From: Candidatus Methylomicrobium oryzae
GTDB taxonomy: Bacteria; Pseudomonadota; Gammaproteobacteria; Methylococcales; Methylomonadaceae
Length of the DNA: 64,000 bases
Assembly (NCBI RefSeq): GCF_016745425.1
Contig: NZ_JAERVK010000003.1
Coordinates: 248,001-312,000, forward strand
Reading direction: 5' to 3'
The position numbers and the translations under genes are program-made. The notes below the pieces were generated by a model that did not search any database, was not told the origin of the DNA, and saw only the letters and a list, made by a program, of their open reading frames with translations. Shown here piece by piece: positions 43,849 to 52,524 of this stretch. Every line of letters begins with the position of its first letter. The stretch's first letter is position 1.

Positions 43849-44382
43849 TCAATTGTGTGCAGCCAGCGGGTGGGGCTGGGCATGCTCTTGGGAGATCACT
43901 TCTTCAGGCGACGGCCGACCTTCGAGGGCGCGCTTTATAGCCAGTTTGACGGCTTCGTAATTCCAGTCCTGAATTTTGGTGTTATCGGTAGCGTCCCAGT
44001 GAATGAAAACGCCTACGCAGATAAATACATGCGTCGCCTCGGCCAACGGAATGATCCCTTCTTTGACGCAGTCGGCGACCGCCATTGCGACCCCTCTTTG
44101 CGCCGGACCGAACATCTGCTCCGCCTGCCGCCCGTTGGTGATTTCCACCTTGTTGAACATGACTGTCGGGGGCTTGGTCATCAAGTTGGGCGCTATTAGC
44201 GCCAGCAGTGCGTTGTCGCCACGCTTCTGGTTGGTCAGTGCGTTGCAAAAAGCAAATTCCGCAGCGCTACCGCGTGGCCCCATGATCAGATCGATATGTG
44301 CCACTTCGTTGCCTTCTCCAACCAGCGCTTCACCGACCAGTACATGATCTATTTTGGGTTTGGGGATATTCATATTCGGCAT
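43849..44382 (-). CDS. fae: formaldehyde-activating enzyme Fae
   Basis: Condenses formaldehyde with tetrahydromethanopterin to methylene-H4MPT, the entry to the C1 oxidation pathway in methylotrophs. The product has 177 aa. The N-terminal [19 protein letters not shown] holds the catalytic His (here His 29, equivalent to His 17 of Methylorubrum extorquens Fae). [35 protein letters not shown] and [19 protein letters not shown] are highly conserved. ATG at 44382 follows GGGAGA. The tail after [11 protein letters not shown] is longer than in the shortest Fae proteins. It is 14 bp downstream of the rhodanese gene, so the two form an operon. This is the best lineage marker in the window. Confidence 0.96.
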   Translation of the reverse strand: MPNMNIPKPKIDHVLVGEALVGEGNEVAHIDLIMGPRGSAAEFAFCNALTNQKRGDNALLALIAPNLMTKPPTVMFNKVEITNGRQAEQMFGPAQRGVAMAVADCVKEGIIPLAEATHVFICVGVFIHWDATDNTKIQDWNYEAVKLAIKRALEGRPSPEEVISQEHAQPHPLAAHN

Positions 44383-44396
44383 GATATTTCTCCCGA

Positions 44397-44744
44397 TTAG
44401 GTGTAACTATGGGATTCAATGGGATAGCCGGCATTCGCCCAGTCTTCCATGCCGCCTTCGAACGCGGAGACTTGCGAATAACCGGCCGCGGTCAGCCGAT
44501 TGGCCGCCTCTTTCGAGGCATTGCAATGGAAGCCGGCGCAATAGGTGACGATCGGGCGATCCTTGCCTTGCGGTCCGGCCAGCGTGGCCACTTTTTGTAG
44601 AAACTCGCTTCCGGATACCGGCGCATTTTGCGAGTCCGGAATATGGGCTTTCCGGAAAGCATCTTCCGAGAGAACGTTCAGCAGCAGAAAATCTTCCCGA
44701 TTATCCTGCATATTTTTCAATTCGTTTCGTGTCAGGATGTTCAT
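44397..44744 (-). CDS. single-domain rhodanese-like protein
   Basis: Predicted sulfurtransferase or sulfur-sensing protein of 115 aa. The rhodanese core is [21 protein letters not shown], then the active loop [11 protein letters not shown] (catalytic Cys in CAGFHC) and [15 protein letters not shown]. The ATG at 44744 has GGAGG eight bases upstream; a GTG three codons earlier is possible but overlaps the ribosome site. No signal peptide, so cytosolic. It precedes fae by 14 bp in one operon. A link to formaldehyde or thiol metabolism is possible, but no activity can be read from sequence. Confidence 0.88.
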   Translation of the reverse strand: MNILTRNELKNMQDNREDFLLLNVLSEDAFRKAHIPDSQNAPVSGSEFLQKVATLAGPQGKDRPIVTYCAGFHCNASKEAANRLTAAGYSQVSAFEGGMEDWANAGYPIESHSYT

Positions 44745-44929
44745 GTTATTCACCTCCTAACGGATTAAACTCAATAGGTAATAATTTGCCGCCTGATACT
44801 GCGAGGCAAATCTGGCGGCGACTTTTGCCGGATTTTTTCCAGCTCTATTCGATTAGAGGCCATGTGCCGGAAATATATCCCGGCGGCGTGCTGGACCGGT
44901 CCACAGGCTGGTGAGGGAAATACGGGGGG

Positions 44930-45059
44930 CAATGCCTAAGTTAAGGTATTACGTAGGCCGGATAAGCGCAGTGCACTTGTGCCCTCTGGGAAATACGGCG
45001 ATTGCGTGGTGGATGCGCTGCGCTTATCCACCCTACTGCCCATTCACTTAACGGCATTG
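44930..45059. repeat. composite inverted-repeat element upstream of the fae operon
   Basis: Inner arms are GTAGG-CC-GGATAAGCGCAG (44953-44971) and CTGCGCTTATCC-AC-CCTAC (45018-45036), with two mismatches. Outer arms are CAATGCC/GTTAA (44930-44944, 3-base insert) and TTAACGGCATTG (45048-45059). It belongs to the GTAGG hairpin family. The interval 44745-45273 also holds a candidate 25-codon gene (45118-45195); no other gene is seen. Confidence 0.65.
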
Positions 45060-45117
45060 AGGTGGCAGGGTGGACAACGCCAAGCTGTTCACCCTTTTGA
45101 TTTACCGGAGGAGGCTA

Positions 45118-45195
45118 ATGATGACGGAATCGGATGAGATGGTTTTTTCGGCAAGCGAATATCCCAAACCGAACCGCCTGCAAGTTTATCTATAG
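45118..45195 (+). CDS. candidate small ORF (25 aa), unrecognised
   Basis: ATG at 45118 is preceded by an excellent ribosome site (GGAGGAGG at 45107-45114, spacer CTA) and encodes MMTESDEMVFSASEYPKPNR then LQVYL and a stop. The peptide is acidic at its start and basic later, with no Cys or signal peptide. A second short frame with another strong site (AGGAGGG, TTG at 45227, 16 residues ending AYL) follows 31 bp later. Could be a leader peptide, a small protein or chance. Weakly supported. Confidence 0.25.
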   Translation: MMTESDEMVFSASEYPKPNRLQVYL

Positions 45196-45273
45196 TCCGG
45201 TTTTTTAAGTTCTTAGGAGGGAATCTTTGAAAGCCGGCGGAGTTCAGAATGCCTTCTCTTTCAGGGCCTATCT

Positions 45274-45753
45274 TTAAAGCCCGAGTTCGCTGAGCCCCGG
45301 ATGATCGTCCGGGCGGCGGCCCTGCGGCCAATGGAACTTGCGTTCCGATGCCTGTATCGGCAAGTCGTTGATGCTGGCATAACGGCGGCGCATCAGGCCG
45401 TTCTCGTCGAATTCCCAGTTCTCGTTGCCGTAGGAACGGAACCATTCGTTCTGCCGGTTATGCCACTCGTAGGCAAAACGGACCGCGATCCGGTTGCCTT
45501 CGAAAGCCCATAATTCCTTGATCAGCCGGTACTCCAGTTCGGTCTGCCATTTACGGGTCAGGAACTCGATGATCTGCTCGCGGCCGACCGGGAATTCGGC
45601 GCGGTTGCGCCAGCGGCTGTCGGCGGTGTAGGCCAACGCGACCCGTTCGGGATCGCGGTTGTTCCAGGCGTCTTCCGCCATCCGGACTTTCTGCGTGGCG
45701 GTTTCACGGGTAAACGGGGGAAAGGGCGGTCGCGGTTCGTGAATAATGGTCAT
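45274..45753 (-). CDS. NTF2-like protein, DUF1348 family
   Basis: 159-aa protein with the DUF1348 pattern. The N-terminus is [20 protein letters not shown], followed by [16 protein letters not shown], the conserved [11 protein letters not shown] and [18 protein letters not shown], and a Trp/Pro-rich end ([15 protein letters not shown]). The fold should be a small NTF2/SnoaL-type cone. Members are widespread and uncharacterised. It stands alone between two repeat-rich intervals. Confidence 0.87.
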   Translation of the reverse strand: MTIIHEPRPPFPPFTRETATQKVRMAEDAWNNRDPERVALAYTADSRWRNRAEFPVGREQIIEFLTRKWQTELEYRLIKELWAFEGNRIAVRFAYEWHNRQNEWFRSYGNENWEFDENGLMRRRYASINDLPIQASERKFHWPQGRRPDDHPGLSELGL

Positions 45754-45871
45754 GGAAAAAAACTCCTGAATGAGGGATTAAGGCTGAAGACCTGCCAGGT
45801 TTTAAAAATCCGGCAGGTCTATGATATTGGAAAAGTCCGTAGATGGGTACGACTACAAAGGCGCAGGCGTT

Positions 45872-45920
45872 ACGACACCCATGGATGGGGGAGGTAGATC
45901 GCGTCGGGAACAAGCGATCG
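45872..45920 (-). repeat. single inverted copy of the 48-bp unit found upstream of cas1
   Basis: On the minus strand these 49 bases match the tandem unit at 61334-61477, including CGATCGC-TGTTCCCGACGCG. Homology continues about 30 bases further (AGCAGTT, GGAGG-type segments) to about 45953. The interval 45754-46155 has no gene: it contains this copy and the hairpin at 45980-46041. Confidence 0.65.
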
Positions 45921-45979
45921 AGGGCAACGCAGGGAGCAGTTGCCGGGAGGCGCCAGCCGAAACCCATCGCAACAGAATT

Positions 45980-46041
45980 GTAGGATGCGCTTCAAGGTAT
46001 CGTTCGCGATCGATGCGCCTCCTTACGTCGGCACATCCTAC
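45980..46041. repeat. hairpin repeat of the GTAGG...CCTAC family
   Basis: GTAGGATGCGC at 45980 and GGCACATCCTAC ending at 46041 are the family ends. The right half is nearly identical (one mismatch in about 31 bases) to the right half of the repeat at 51058-51147, inside the nuo operon. Confidence 0.6.
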
Positions 46042-46155
46042 ACGTTTCGACGAAAAACGTGAATGGCTGAAATGAGCTGATTTCCCTCCGGATAATTTCG
46101 AATCGATTCCAGAGATTCGGGTATTTTCAATATCTTCGTCAAACCGGTATTCAGG

Positions 46156-47610
46156 CTATTTGCCGAACGAACCCGCTAGGGCGTGAATGTATGGGATCAA
46201 GTCGCCGGGGAAAACCCCGAACCATACCAGCAGCAGGCTCAGCACGACAAGCGTTACGGCGGACTGCAGACCGACGAATTTTTCTTCGGATTCGGGTTCG
46301 ATTTTCTCGACCTCCATCGCCATCGCCAGAATGATCCTCAGATAATAAAAAATCCCCAGTCCGCTGCCGACGATTATTGCAGTCAGCAGCCCCCAAAAAC
46401 CGCCGTCCGCACCGCTGGTAAAAACATAGAATTTACCGATGAAACCGGCGGTCAGCGGAATGCCGGCCAGCGACAGCAGCATCAGTGTGAACGTACCGGC
46501 CAGATAAGGGCGGCGCCAGAACAAACCGCGAAACAGGGCCATATCGGCGGCCTCCAACTGCGCCGAAGAAAGCATCGACACGACGCCGAAAGCGCCGAGA
46601 GTCGTAATGAAATAGGCGGCCAGATAAAAAGTCACCGATTCCGCGACCAGCGGTTTCGCAATCGCGGCGCCGGCGATAAACGCGACCAGGAGATAGCCCA
46701 TGTGGGCGATCGAAGAATAGGCCAGTAGCCGTTTGACATTCGTTTGCAGCAGCGCCAAAAGATTGCCTGCCAGGATCGAAAGAACCGCGATCAGGCTTAA
46801 CACCGGCCGGAGCGGCGCGAAACCGTAACCGCCGGTTTCGACGAACAGGCGCAGCAGCAGCGCGAAGACGGCGCCCTTCGAAACGGTCGCGATAAAGGCG
46901 GTGACCGGCGCCGGCGCACCTTCGTAAACGTCGGGCGTCCATAAATGAAAAGGCGCCAGCGACAGTTTGAAGCCGAGCCCGGCCACGATCAGCACGACCC
47001 CGCTGACCATGACGGCATTCATCGCGGGTTCAGACGCGATAAATCGGCCTAGGCCACCGAAGCTCAGTTCCCCGCTCTCGGCATAGAGAAAGGCGATTCC
47101 CATCAGCATAAAGGCGGAGGATGTGCCGGACAATATCAGATATTTGACCGCCGCTTCGAGCGAGCGCCTTTGCTCGACCGGATAGCCGATCAGCGTGAAC
47201 AGGGAAATGCTGAGCGTTTCCAGCCCCAGGAAAAGAGAGGCGAAATGGCTGCTGGCGGCCAGCACCGAGCCGCCGAGCAGTGCGGTGCCGAGCAGAATCG
47301 GAAGTTCTTCGTTCTGGCCTTCGCGTTCCTTGAAATAGTCATGGCACAAGCCCAGCACCGCGAGACCCGCCAACAGCAGCAGTGCAATAAAGAACAGCGC
47401 ATAATCGTCCATGCGCAGTAATTCTGTCACTTGAACCGGCGCCCGATGACTGGCAGGAGCAAGCGACAGCAGCGATAGGACGATGCCGCCGCCGACGAGT
47501 CCGTTGACCAGTGCAAAATTCCGCCGAATCGCGATCGCGAGCATCGCGGCGACGGCCGTGGCGGTCATCATCAGGAAAGGCAGCAGGGCGATCAGCGCGT
47601 CGGAATGCAT
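46156..47610 (-). CDS. nuoN: NADH-quinone oxidoreductase subunit N
   Basis: Antiporter-like proton-pumping subunit of complex I, 484 aa with about 14 TM helices. Family motifs: YFKEREGQNEELPILLG, ASSHFASLFLGLETLS, VEAAVKYLI-type segment (LEAAVKYLILS, with the TM5 Glu in GLETLS), FKLSLAPFHLWTPDVYEGAP and LLAYSSIAHMGY. The frame opens earlier, but ATG at 47610 (MHSDALIALL) overlaps the nuoM stop as TAATG. Last gene of the nuo operon. The repeat region 45754-46155 lies behind it. Confidence 0.95.
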   Translation of the reverse strand: MHSDALIALLPFLMMTATAVAAMLAIAIRRNFALVNGLVGGGIVLSLLSLAPASHRAPVQVTELLRMDDYALFFIALLLLAGLAVLGLCHDYFKEREGQNEELPILLGTALLGGSVLAASSHFASLFLGLETLSISLFTLIGYPVEQRRSLEAAVKYLILSGTSSAFMLMGIAFLYAESGELSFGGLGRFIASEPAMNAVMVSGVVLIVAGLGFKLSLAPFHLWTPDVYEGAPAPVTAFIATVSKGAVFALLLRLFVETGGYGFAPLRPVLSLIAVLSILAGNLLALLQTNVKRLLAYSSIAHMGYLLVAFIAGAAIAKPLVAESVTFYLAAYFITTLGAFGVVSMLSSAQLEAADMALFRGLFWRRPYLAGTFTLMLLSLAGIPLTAGFIGKFYVFTSGADGGFWGLLTAIIVGSGLGIFYYLRIILAMAMEVEKIEPESEEKFVGLQSAVTLVVLSLLLVWFGVFPGDLIPYIHALAGSFGK

Positions 47611-49106
47611 TAGGTTTCTCTTGCGTTGAGGGTGTGCCGGACCGACTGCAGCGCCGGTTTCGATACGTCCAGGACGGTTTGGGGGCGAAGGCCGAGCCAA
47701 ACTAGAGCTGCCGCCAATAAGCCCAGCGCGGCCAGTTCGCGGAAACTGCCATCGCTCAACACCGGCCGGTTTTGCAAGGGCCCGTGGTAAGCTTTCTGGA
47801 TGACGATCAGCGCATAGACCGGCGACAGAATCAGCACGAGCGCGGCGATGGCCGTGGCGATCGGACTCGCCTCAAACAGTCCCGCGAGCACCAGAAACTC
47901 GCCGACAAAATTTCCAAGTCCCGGAAGCCCCAGCGTCGCCATCACAAAAAACAGCGTCAACGCGGACAATTGCGGCATGGCCGTCCACAAACCGCCCATC
48001 TCTCCGAATTCCCGGCTATGCAGGCGGTTTTGCAGAAAGCCCGCGATCATGAACAGCGCGCCGGCGCTCAGGCCGTGCGCGATCATCGTGACGACGGCGC
48101 CCTGCATCGCGAGCAGGTTTCCGGAGAATGCCCCCGGCAGAATGAAGCCCATATGGCTGATACTGGTATAAGCGACCAGCCGTTTGAAATCGGACTGCGC
48201 GAAGGCCGTCGCCGCCGTATAGAGCATGCTCGCCGCGCCCAGCGCGATCGCGATCGGCGCAAACCGGTGCGCGGCTTCGGGAAATAAAGGGATCACGAAC
48301 CGAAGCAATCCATAGGCGCCGGTTTTCAGCAGGATGCCGGCCAGGATCACACTGCCGCCAGTCGGCGCCTGCGTATGGGCGTCCGGCAGCCAGGTGTGGA
48401 AAGGCACGGCCGGCAGCTTGACCGCAAAGGCGATGAAAAAGCCCAGCATCAGCCAGTAGCCCAGATTGGAATCGAGCTTGGTATGCAGTAAAGCGACATA
48501 ATCGAACGTCAAGGCGCCGCCCGAACGGTAATGGGCGAGCGCCAGCACGATGATCGCAACCAGCATCACAAGGCTGCTGACCTGGGTGAAAACCGCGAAT
48601 TTGATGGCCGCATAGGTCCGGTTTTCATGCCCCCAGATCGCGATCAGAAAATACATCGGGACGATCATCGCTTCCCAGCACAGGAAGAACAGGAACAAGT
48701 CGGCTGACAGGAACACGCCGACCGTGCCGGCCAGGCAGGTGAGCAGATTGAAATAAAAGAATCCGGTTCGCTTGTCGATTTCGGTCCAGGAACTCGCGAC
48801 CGCCATCAGGCCCAACAGGACAGTCAGCGCGATCAACAGCAGGCTGAGACCATCCGCCGCCAGATGGAAACCGATCCCGAAGCGCGAAATCCAAAGTAGA
48901 TTCACTTCGGCGAGCCAACTGGAGGCCGTGGCCGGGACGGCCATTTCCGCGGCAGGGATTCCGGCAAACAGCCAGCCGGCCAGCAGCGCTTCCAGAGCGA
49001 GCGTTGCCAGGGCAAACCAGCGCGGAGCGTTCGGGTTCCGTTGCTCCGACATCCAGGCGGCGATGCCGCCGAAAAACAGTACGGCGATCAAGGCGGATAA
49101 CATCAT
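47610..49106 (-). CDS. nuoM: NADH-quinone oxidoreductase subunit M
   Basis: Second antiporter-like proton-pumping subunit of complex I, 498 aa. Characteristic segments are FHLAADGLSLLLIALTVLL, FFLCWEAMIVPMYFLI (TM5 Glu), FAVKLPAVPFHTWLPDAHTQ (TM7 Lys region), YTSISHMGFILPG and LPGLGNFVGEFLVL. The frame is open upstream within nuoL, but ATG at 49106 overlaps the nuoL stop by 4 bp and gives MMLSALIAVLFFGG. The stop shares one base with the nuoN start. Confidence 0.95.
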   Translation of the reverse strand: MMLSALIAVLFFGGIAAWMSEQRNPNAPRWFALATLALEALLAGWLFAGIPAAEMAVPATASSWLAEVNLLWISRFGIGFHLAADGLSLLLIALTVLLGLMAVASSWTEIDKRTGFFYFNLLTCLAGTVGVFLSADLFLFFLCWEAMIVPMYFLIAIWGHENRTYAAIKFAVFTQVSSLVMLVAIIVLALAHYRSGGALTFDYVALLHTKLDSNLGYWLMLGFFIAFAVKLPAVPFHTWLPDAHTQAPTGGSVILAGILLKTGAYGLLRFVIPLFPEAAHRFAPIAIALGAASMLYTAATAFAQSDFKRLVAYTSISHMGFILPGAFSGNLLAMQGAVVTMIAHGLSAGALFMIAGFLQNRLHSREFGEMGGLWTAMPQLSALTLFFVMATLGLPGLGNFVGEFLVLAGLFEASPIATAIAALVLILSPVYALIVIQKAYHGPLQNRPVLSDGSFRELAALGLLAAALVWLGLRPQTVLDVSKPALQSVRHTLNARET

Positions 49107-50923
49107 GACAGCAGCCCTATCGCAATCACGACGACTGCGCCCCAGGCCATCGACGCCGCGTACCAGCGGATCCGCCCGGTCTGGGCTGCACGGGTCAAAT
49201 CGTGCAGTTTTCGGCTCAGCCAGGCCGTCCTGAGATACGGGCTGTCCAGCACGTCTTTTTTGTTCCATCGAGTCAGCGCGACAAAGGGATGGATGAACAG
49301 TGTCCGGTAAAGCGCATCGAAGCCCCAGCCTGATAATAACAGCCGTTTGATCGGCTCGTTCGTGAAAGCGGTCGAAGACAACGTGCCGGTCAGATAGAAA
49401 AGCGCCGCGATCAGCAAGCCGAGGATCGGCATCATCAGCGTAACGATCGAAACCCACGGGGACGGAGAAGGCAGAGTTGTCTCGATTGAGGCAGGAAAGA
49501 CCGTGTCCAGCGGGATTTGCAGCAGGCCGCCGAACAGCGCCAGAACGCTGAGCAGAACGAGCGGGATGCGCATCCGGTTGCCGATCGCCGCTTCGACCTC
49601 TCGCGTTTGATGGCCGAAAAAGACCACGAACAGCAGGCGGAAACTGTAGATGCCGGTGATCAAAGCACCGAGACAGCCCATGCCCCAAAGTATCGGCGAG
49701 GTTTCGAAAGCCGCCAGCAGGATTTCGTGCTTGCTGTAATAGCCGGAGGTAAAGGGCAGCGCGGCCAAGGCCGCGCTGCCGATCAGAAAGCTCCAGAAAG
49801 CGAGCGGCATTGCCTTGCGCAGGCCGCCCATTTTGAAAATGTCGTGTTCGTGGTGGAAGCAGAAGATTACCGCGCCGGCGGCCAGGAACAGCAGGGCCTT
49901 GAAGAAGGCGTGCGTCAGCAGGTGGAAAATCGCCGCCGACCAGGCGCCGACGCCGAGCGCCAGAAACATGTAGCCGATCTGGCTGATCGTCGAATAGGCC
50001 AGGATCCGCTTGATGTCGGTCTGTACGAGCCCCGAAAAGCCCGCGATCAGCAAGGTGACGCCGCCGACGACGGCAACCGCGGTTTGTGCCGATGGCGCGA
50101 GCATGAACAGCACATGGGTGCGGGCGATCAGGTAAACCCCGGCGGTGACCATCGTGGCCGCATGGATCAGCGCGCTGACCGGCGTCGGGCCGGCCATCGC
50201 GTCCGGCAGCCAGGTTTGCAGCGGCAATTGCGCGGATTTGCCGGCCGCGCCGCCGAGCAGGAGTGCAGCCGCCGTGACAGGCAGAACCGCTCCGACTTTC
50301 CATTCGCTCTGGGCCCGCTCCATCACCGTTTGAATATCGAGCGAATGCAGTTCGGTAAACAGCAAAAACAGACTCAGCGCCAGCGCCATATCGCCGACGC
50401 GGGTCATCACGAACGCCTTGCGCGCCGCGTAGCCGTTATCCGGATTCACGTACCAGAAGCCGATCAACAGATAGCTGCCTAGCCCCACGCCTTCCCAGCC
50501 GAGATAAAGCAGCAGCAGATTATCCGCCAGCACCAGCGTCAGCATTGCCGCGACGAACAGATTCATATAGGCGAAAAATCGCGCGTAACCGGCATCGGCT
50601 TCCATGAATTCGGCCGCGTACAGATGGATCAGCAGCCCGACGCCGGTCACCACGAACAGCATCGTCATCGATAACGAATCGAGATAAAAACCGAACGGAA
50701 TCGTAAGATCGCCGGTAGTGATCCAGGAGCCCAGCGCCAGCCGGTAGGGCGCCATCGAACCGCGCAGGAGTTCGAATCCGACCAGGAAGGCCAGCAAGGC
50801 CGAAATGCCCACGCTGCCGACGCCGATCAGGGCGACCATCGGCTTGGACAGACTCCGGCCGAAAAACACCAGGGCCAGGAAGCCGAGCAACGGAAAGAAC
50901 GGTATCCAGCCTAACAATTCCAC
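49103..50923 (-). CDS. nuoL: NADH-quinone oxidoreductase subunit L
   Basis: Largest antiporter-like subunit of complex I, 606 aa, with the long lateral helix at the C-terminus. Motifs: FGFYLDSLSMTMLFVVTGVG, YLGWEGVGLGSYLLIGF (TM5 Glu), GKSAQLPLQTWLPDAMAGPT, STISQIGYMFLALGVG and YYSKHEIL. A GTG at 50923 is chosen as start: AGGAGG lies 8 bases upstream and VELLGWIPFFPLLGF is the family start. An ATG at 50953 would lie upstream of that ribosome site. The gene is separated from nuoK by 229 bp containing a hairpin repeat, a break in an otherwise tight operon. Confidence 0.95.
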   Translation of the reverse strand: MELLGWIPFFPLLGFLALVFFGRSLSKPMVALIGVGSVGISALLAFLVGFELLRGSMAPYRLALGSWITTGDLTIPFGFYLDSLSMTMLFVVTGVGLLIHLYAAEFMEADAGYARFFAYMNLFVAAMLTLVLADNLLLLYLGWEGVGLGSYLLIGFWYVNPDNGYAARKAFVMTRVGDMALALSLFLLFTELHSLDIQTVMERAQSEWKVGAVLPVTAAALLLGGAAGKSAQLPLQTWLPDAMAGPTPVSALIHAATMVTAGVYLIARTHVLFMLAPSAQTAVAVVGGVTLLIAGFSGLVQTDIKRILAYSTISQIGYMFLALGVGAWSAAIFHLLTHAFFKALLFLAAGAVIFCFHHEHDIFKMGGLRKAMPLAFWSFLIGSAALAALPFTSGYYSKHEILLAAFETSPILWGMGCLGALITGIYSFRLLFVVFFGHQTREVEAAIGNRMRIPLVLLSVLALFGGLLQIPLDTVFPASIETTLPSPSPWVSIVTLMMPILGLLIAALFYLTGTLSSTAFTNEPIKRLLLSGWGFDALYRTLFIHPFVALTRWNKKDVLDSPYLRTAWLSRKLHDLTRAAQTGRIRWYAASMAWGAVVVIAIGLLS

Positions 50924-51057
50924 GGTCGAATCCTCCTGTACGGCTGAGTCCAAAGAACGATTCCTTCTCCCTTGGGGAGAGGGAGGATGAGGGCAAAATA
51001 AAGTTTTTATTTAACAACCATGAGGCTACTATCCACATCCCGGCAGATGAAAAATGC

Positions 51058-51147
51058 GTAGGATGTGCTGAACGAAGTGAAGCGCATCGAGTGCCCTTCA
51101 GGGTGTCGCTCGCGAACGATGCGCCTCCTTACATCGGCACATCCTAC
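51058..51147. repeat. hairpin repeat inside the nuo operon, between nuoK and nuoL
   Basis: GTAGGATGTGC (51058) pairs with GCACATCCTAC (ending 51147), and GCGCATCG (51082-51089) with CGATGCGC (51117-51124). It is the same family as 45980-46041. In the nuo transcript it would be a stable stem-loop 134 bases upstream of the nuoL start. Confidence 0.7.
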
Positions 51148-51152
51148 TTGTA

Positions 51153-51461
51153 TTAACCTTGCATCTCGCTGACCGCATCGGCGTCCAGCGTTTTGAAACG
51201 GTGAAAAATCTGCAGCGCCAGTCCCAGTCCGACCCCAACTTCCGCGGCCGCCAGCGTCAGCACCAGCAGGAACATGATCTGTCCGTCGGCCTGTCCCCAG
51301 CGCGAGCCCGCCACGATAAACGCCAGCCCGGCGGCATTCAGCATCACCTCCAGGGACATCAGGATCATGATCAGATTGCGGCGCGCCACTACGCCGATCA
51401 AGCCGAGCACGAACAGCGCCGCCGACAGCATCAGCCCGAATTCCGAAGGAATCGTGTTCAT
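51153..51461 (-). CDS. nuoK: NADH-quinone oxidoreductase subunit K
   Basis: Small three-TM subunit of the complex I membrane arm, 102 aa, the usual length. It carries the two membrane Glu residues in [18 protein letters not shown] and [19 protein letters not shown], which join the proton path. The start overlaps the nuoJ stop by 4 bp. Followed by a 229-bp gap with a hairpin repeat before nuoL. Confidence 0.96.
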   Translation of the reverse strand: MNTIPSEFGLMLSAALFVLGLIGVVARRNLIMILMSLEVMLNAAGLAFIVAGSRWGQADGQIMFLLVLTLAAAEVGVGLGLALQIFHRFKTLDADAVSEMQG

Positions 51462-51976
51462 GGCCTGCTCTCCGGCGGTAATGTTTTCGGTATCGGCCTG
51501 CCGAGGTGGTAAGCGCCGACCAGTCCGGCCAGCAGCAGGATCGAGGCCAGTTCGACCGCGATCAGATAGGGGCCGAATAAGGCGATGCCGACCTGTTTCG
51601 CGCTTACGACCTGGCCGGTTTCGATATGACCGCCGTGAGCGATAATCACGACCAGTTCGACGAGCAGGATCAGGGCCAGGAACGACGGGCCGAGCCAGAT
51701 GCCGGGCTCAAGCCAAACGCGTTCCTGGGCGGTTGTCGTTTGACCCTGGTTGAGCATCATGATCACGAATACGAACAGCACCATGATCGCGCCCGCGTAG
51801 ATGATCACTTCCAGCACCGCAGCGAAATAGGCGCCCATCAGGAAGAAGATCACGCCGACCGCCAGCAGCGACAAGATCAGGTACAGTAGCCCATGGACCG
51901 CATTCAGCCGGGTCAGCATCATCACCGTCGCGAACACCGCAACCGCAGAGGTCAGGTAAAACAGGATCAGCGCCAT
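51458..51976 (-). CDS. nuoJ: NADH-quinone oxidoreductase subunit J
   Basis: Five-TM subunit of the complex I membrane arm, 172 aa. The conserved helix [23 protein letters not shown] is present, as are the N-terminal [20 protein letters not shown] and the C-terminal [13 protein letters not shown]. It lies 10 bp after nuoI and overlaps nuoK by 4 bp. Confidence 0.95.
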   Translation of the reverse strand: MALILFYLTSAVAVFATVMMLTRLNAVHGLLYLILSLLAVGVIFFLMGAYFAAVLEVIIYAGAIMVLFVFVIMMLNQGQTTTAQERVWLEPGIWLGPSFLALILLVELVVIIAHGGHIETGQVVSAKQVGIALFGPYLIAVELASILLLAGLVGAYHLGRPIPKTLPPESRP

Positions 51977-51986
51977 GGGTTCACCT

Positions 51987-52502
51987 TTAGGGCAACAAGG
52001 TTTTCAAATCGACCGGCGGAGCTTCGTTTTCGGCCTGTCCCTTCGCTTTTCCGCCGATCGCCATCCCGGCAACCCGGTAAAAGTTGTAATCGTGATATTT
52101 GCCGGTGCCGTCGATCAACAGATGCTCCTTTTCATAGACCATGTTCTGCCGGTCGTATTCGCACATCTCGAAGTCGGGCGTCAGCTGGATCGCGCAGGTC
52201 GGGCAGGCTTCCTCGCAAAATCCGCACATGATGCAGCGCGAAAAATTGATCCGGAAAAACTCGGGATACCAGCGGCCGTTTTCGTCCTCGGTTTTCTGCA
52301 ACGCGATGCAATCGACCGGGCACACCACCGCGCAAAGATTGCAGGCCACGCAGCGCTCTTCGCCGTCCGGATCGCGGGTTAGCACAATGCGTCCCCGGTA
52401 GCGGGGCGAGAGCGCCGGTTTCTGTTCCGGGTATTCGACCGTGTCCGCTTTGACGAACGTGTGCTTCAACACTTCCCATAACGATCGCAGTTGGCTCAGC
52501 AT
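51987..52502 (-). CDS. nuoI: NADH-quinone oxidoreductase subunit I
   Basis: Peripheral-arm ferredoxin-like subunit of 171 aa carrying clusters N6a and N6b. The two 4Fe-4S motifs are [15 protein letters not shown] and [16 protein letters not shown]. The start is [19 protein letters not shown] after a short helical leader. Lies between nuoH (22 bp upstream) and nuoJ (10 bp downstream). Clusters pass electrons from the NuoG chain towards N2 in NuoB. Confidence 0.96.
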   Translation of the reverse strand: MLSQLRSLWEVLKHTFVKADTVEYPEQKPALSPRYRGRIVLTRDPDGEERCVACNLCAVVCPVDCIALQKTEDENGRWYPEFFRINFSRCIMCGFCEEACPTCAIQLTPDFEMCEYDRQNMVYEKEHLLIDGTGKYHDYNFYRVAGMAIGGKAKGQAENEAPPVDLKTLLP

Positions 52503-52524
52503 CGCAAGCTCCTCGTCTCGATTG

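Noticed and set aside
45118-45195. Methanobactin-type copper-binding precursor peptide
   Set aside because: The peptide has no Cys and no mbnB/mbnC homologue is nearby.
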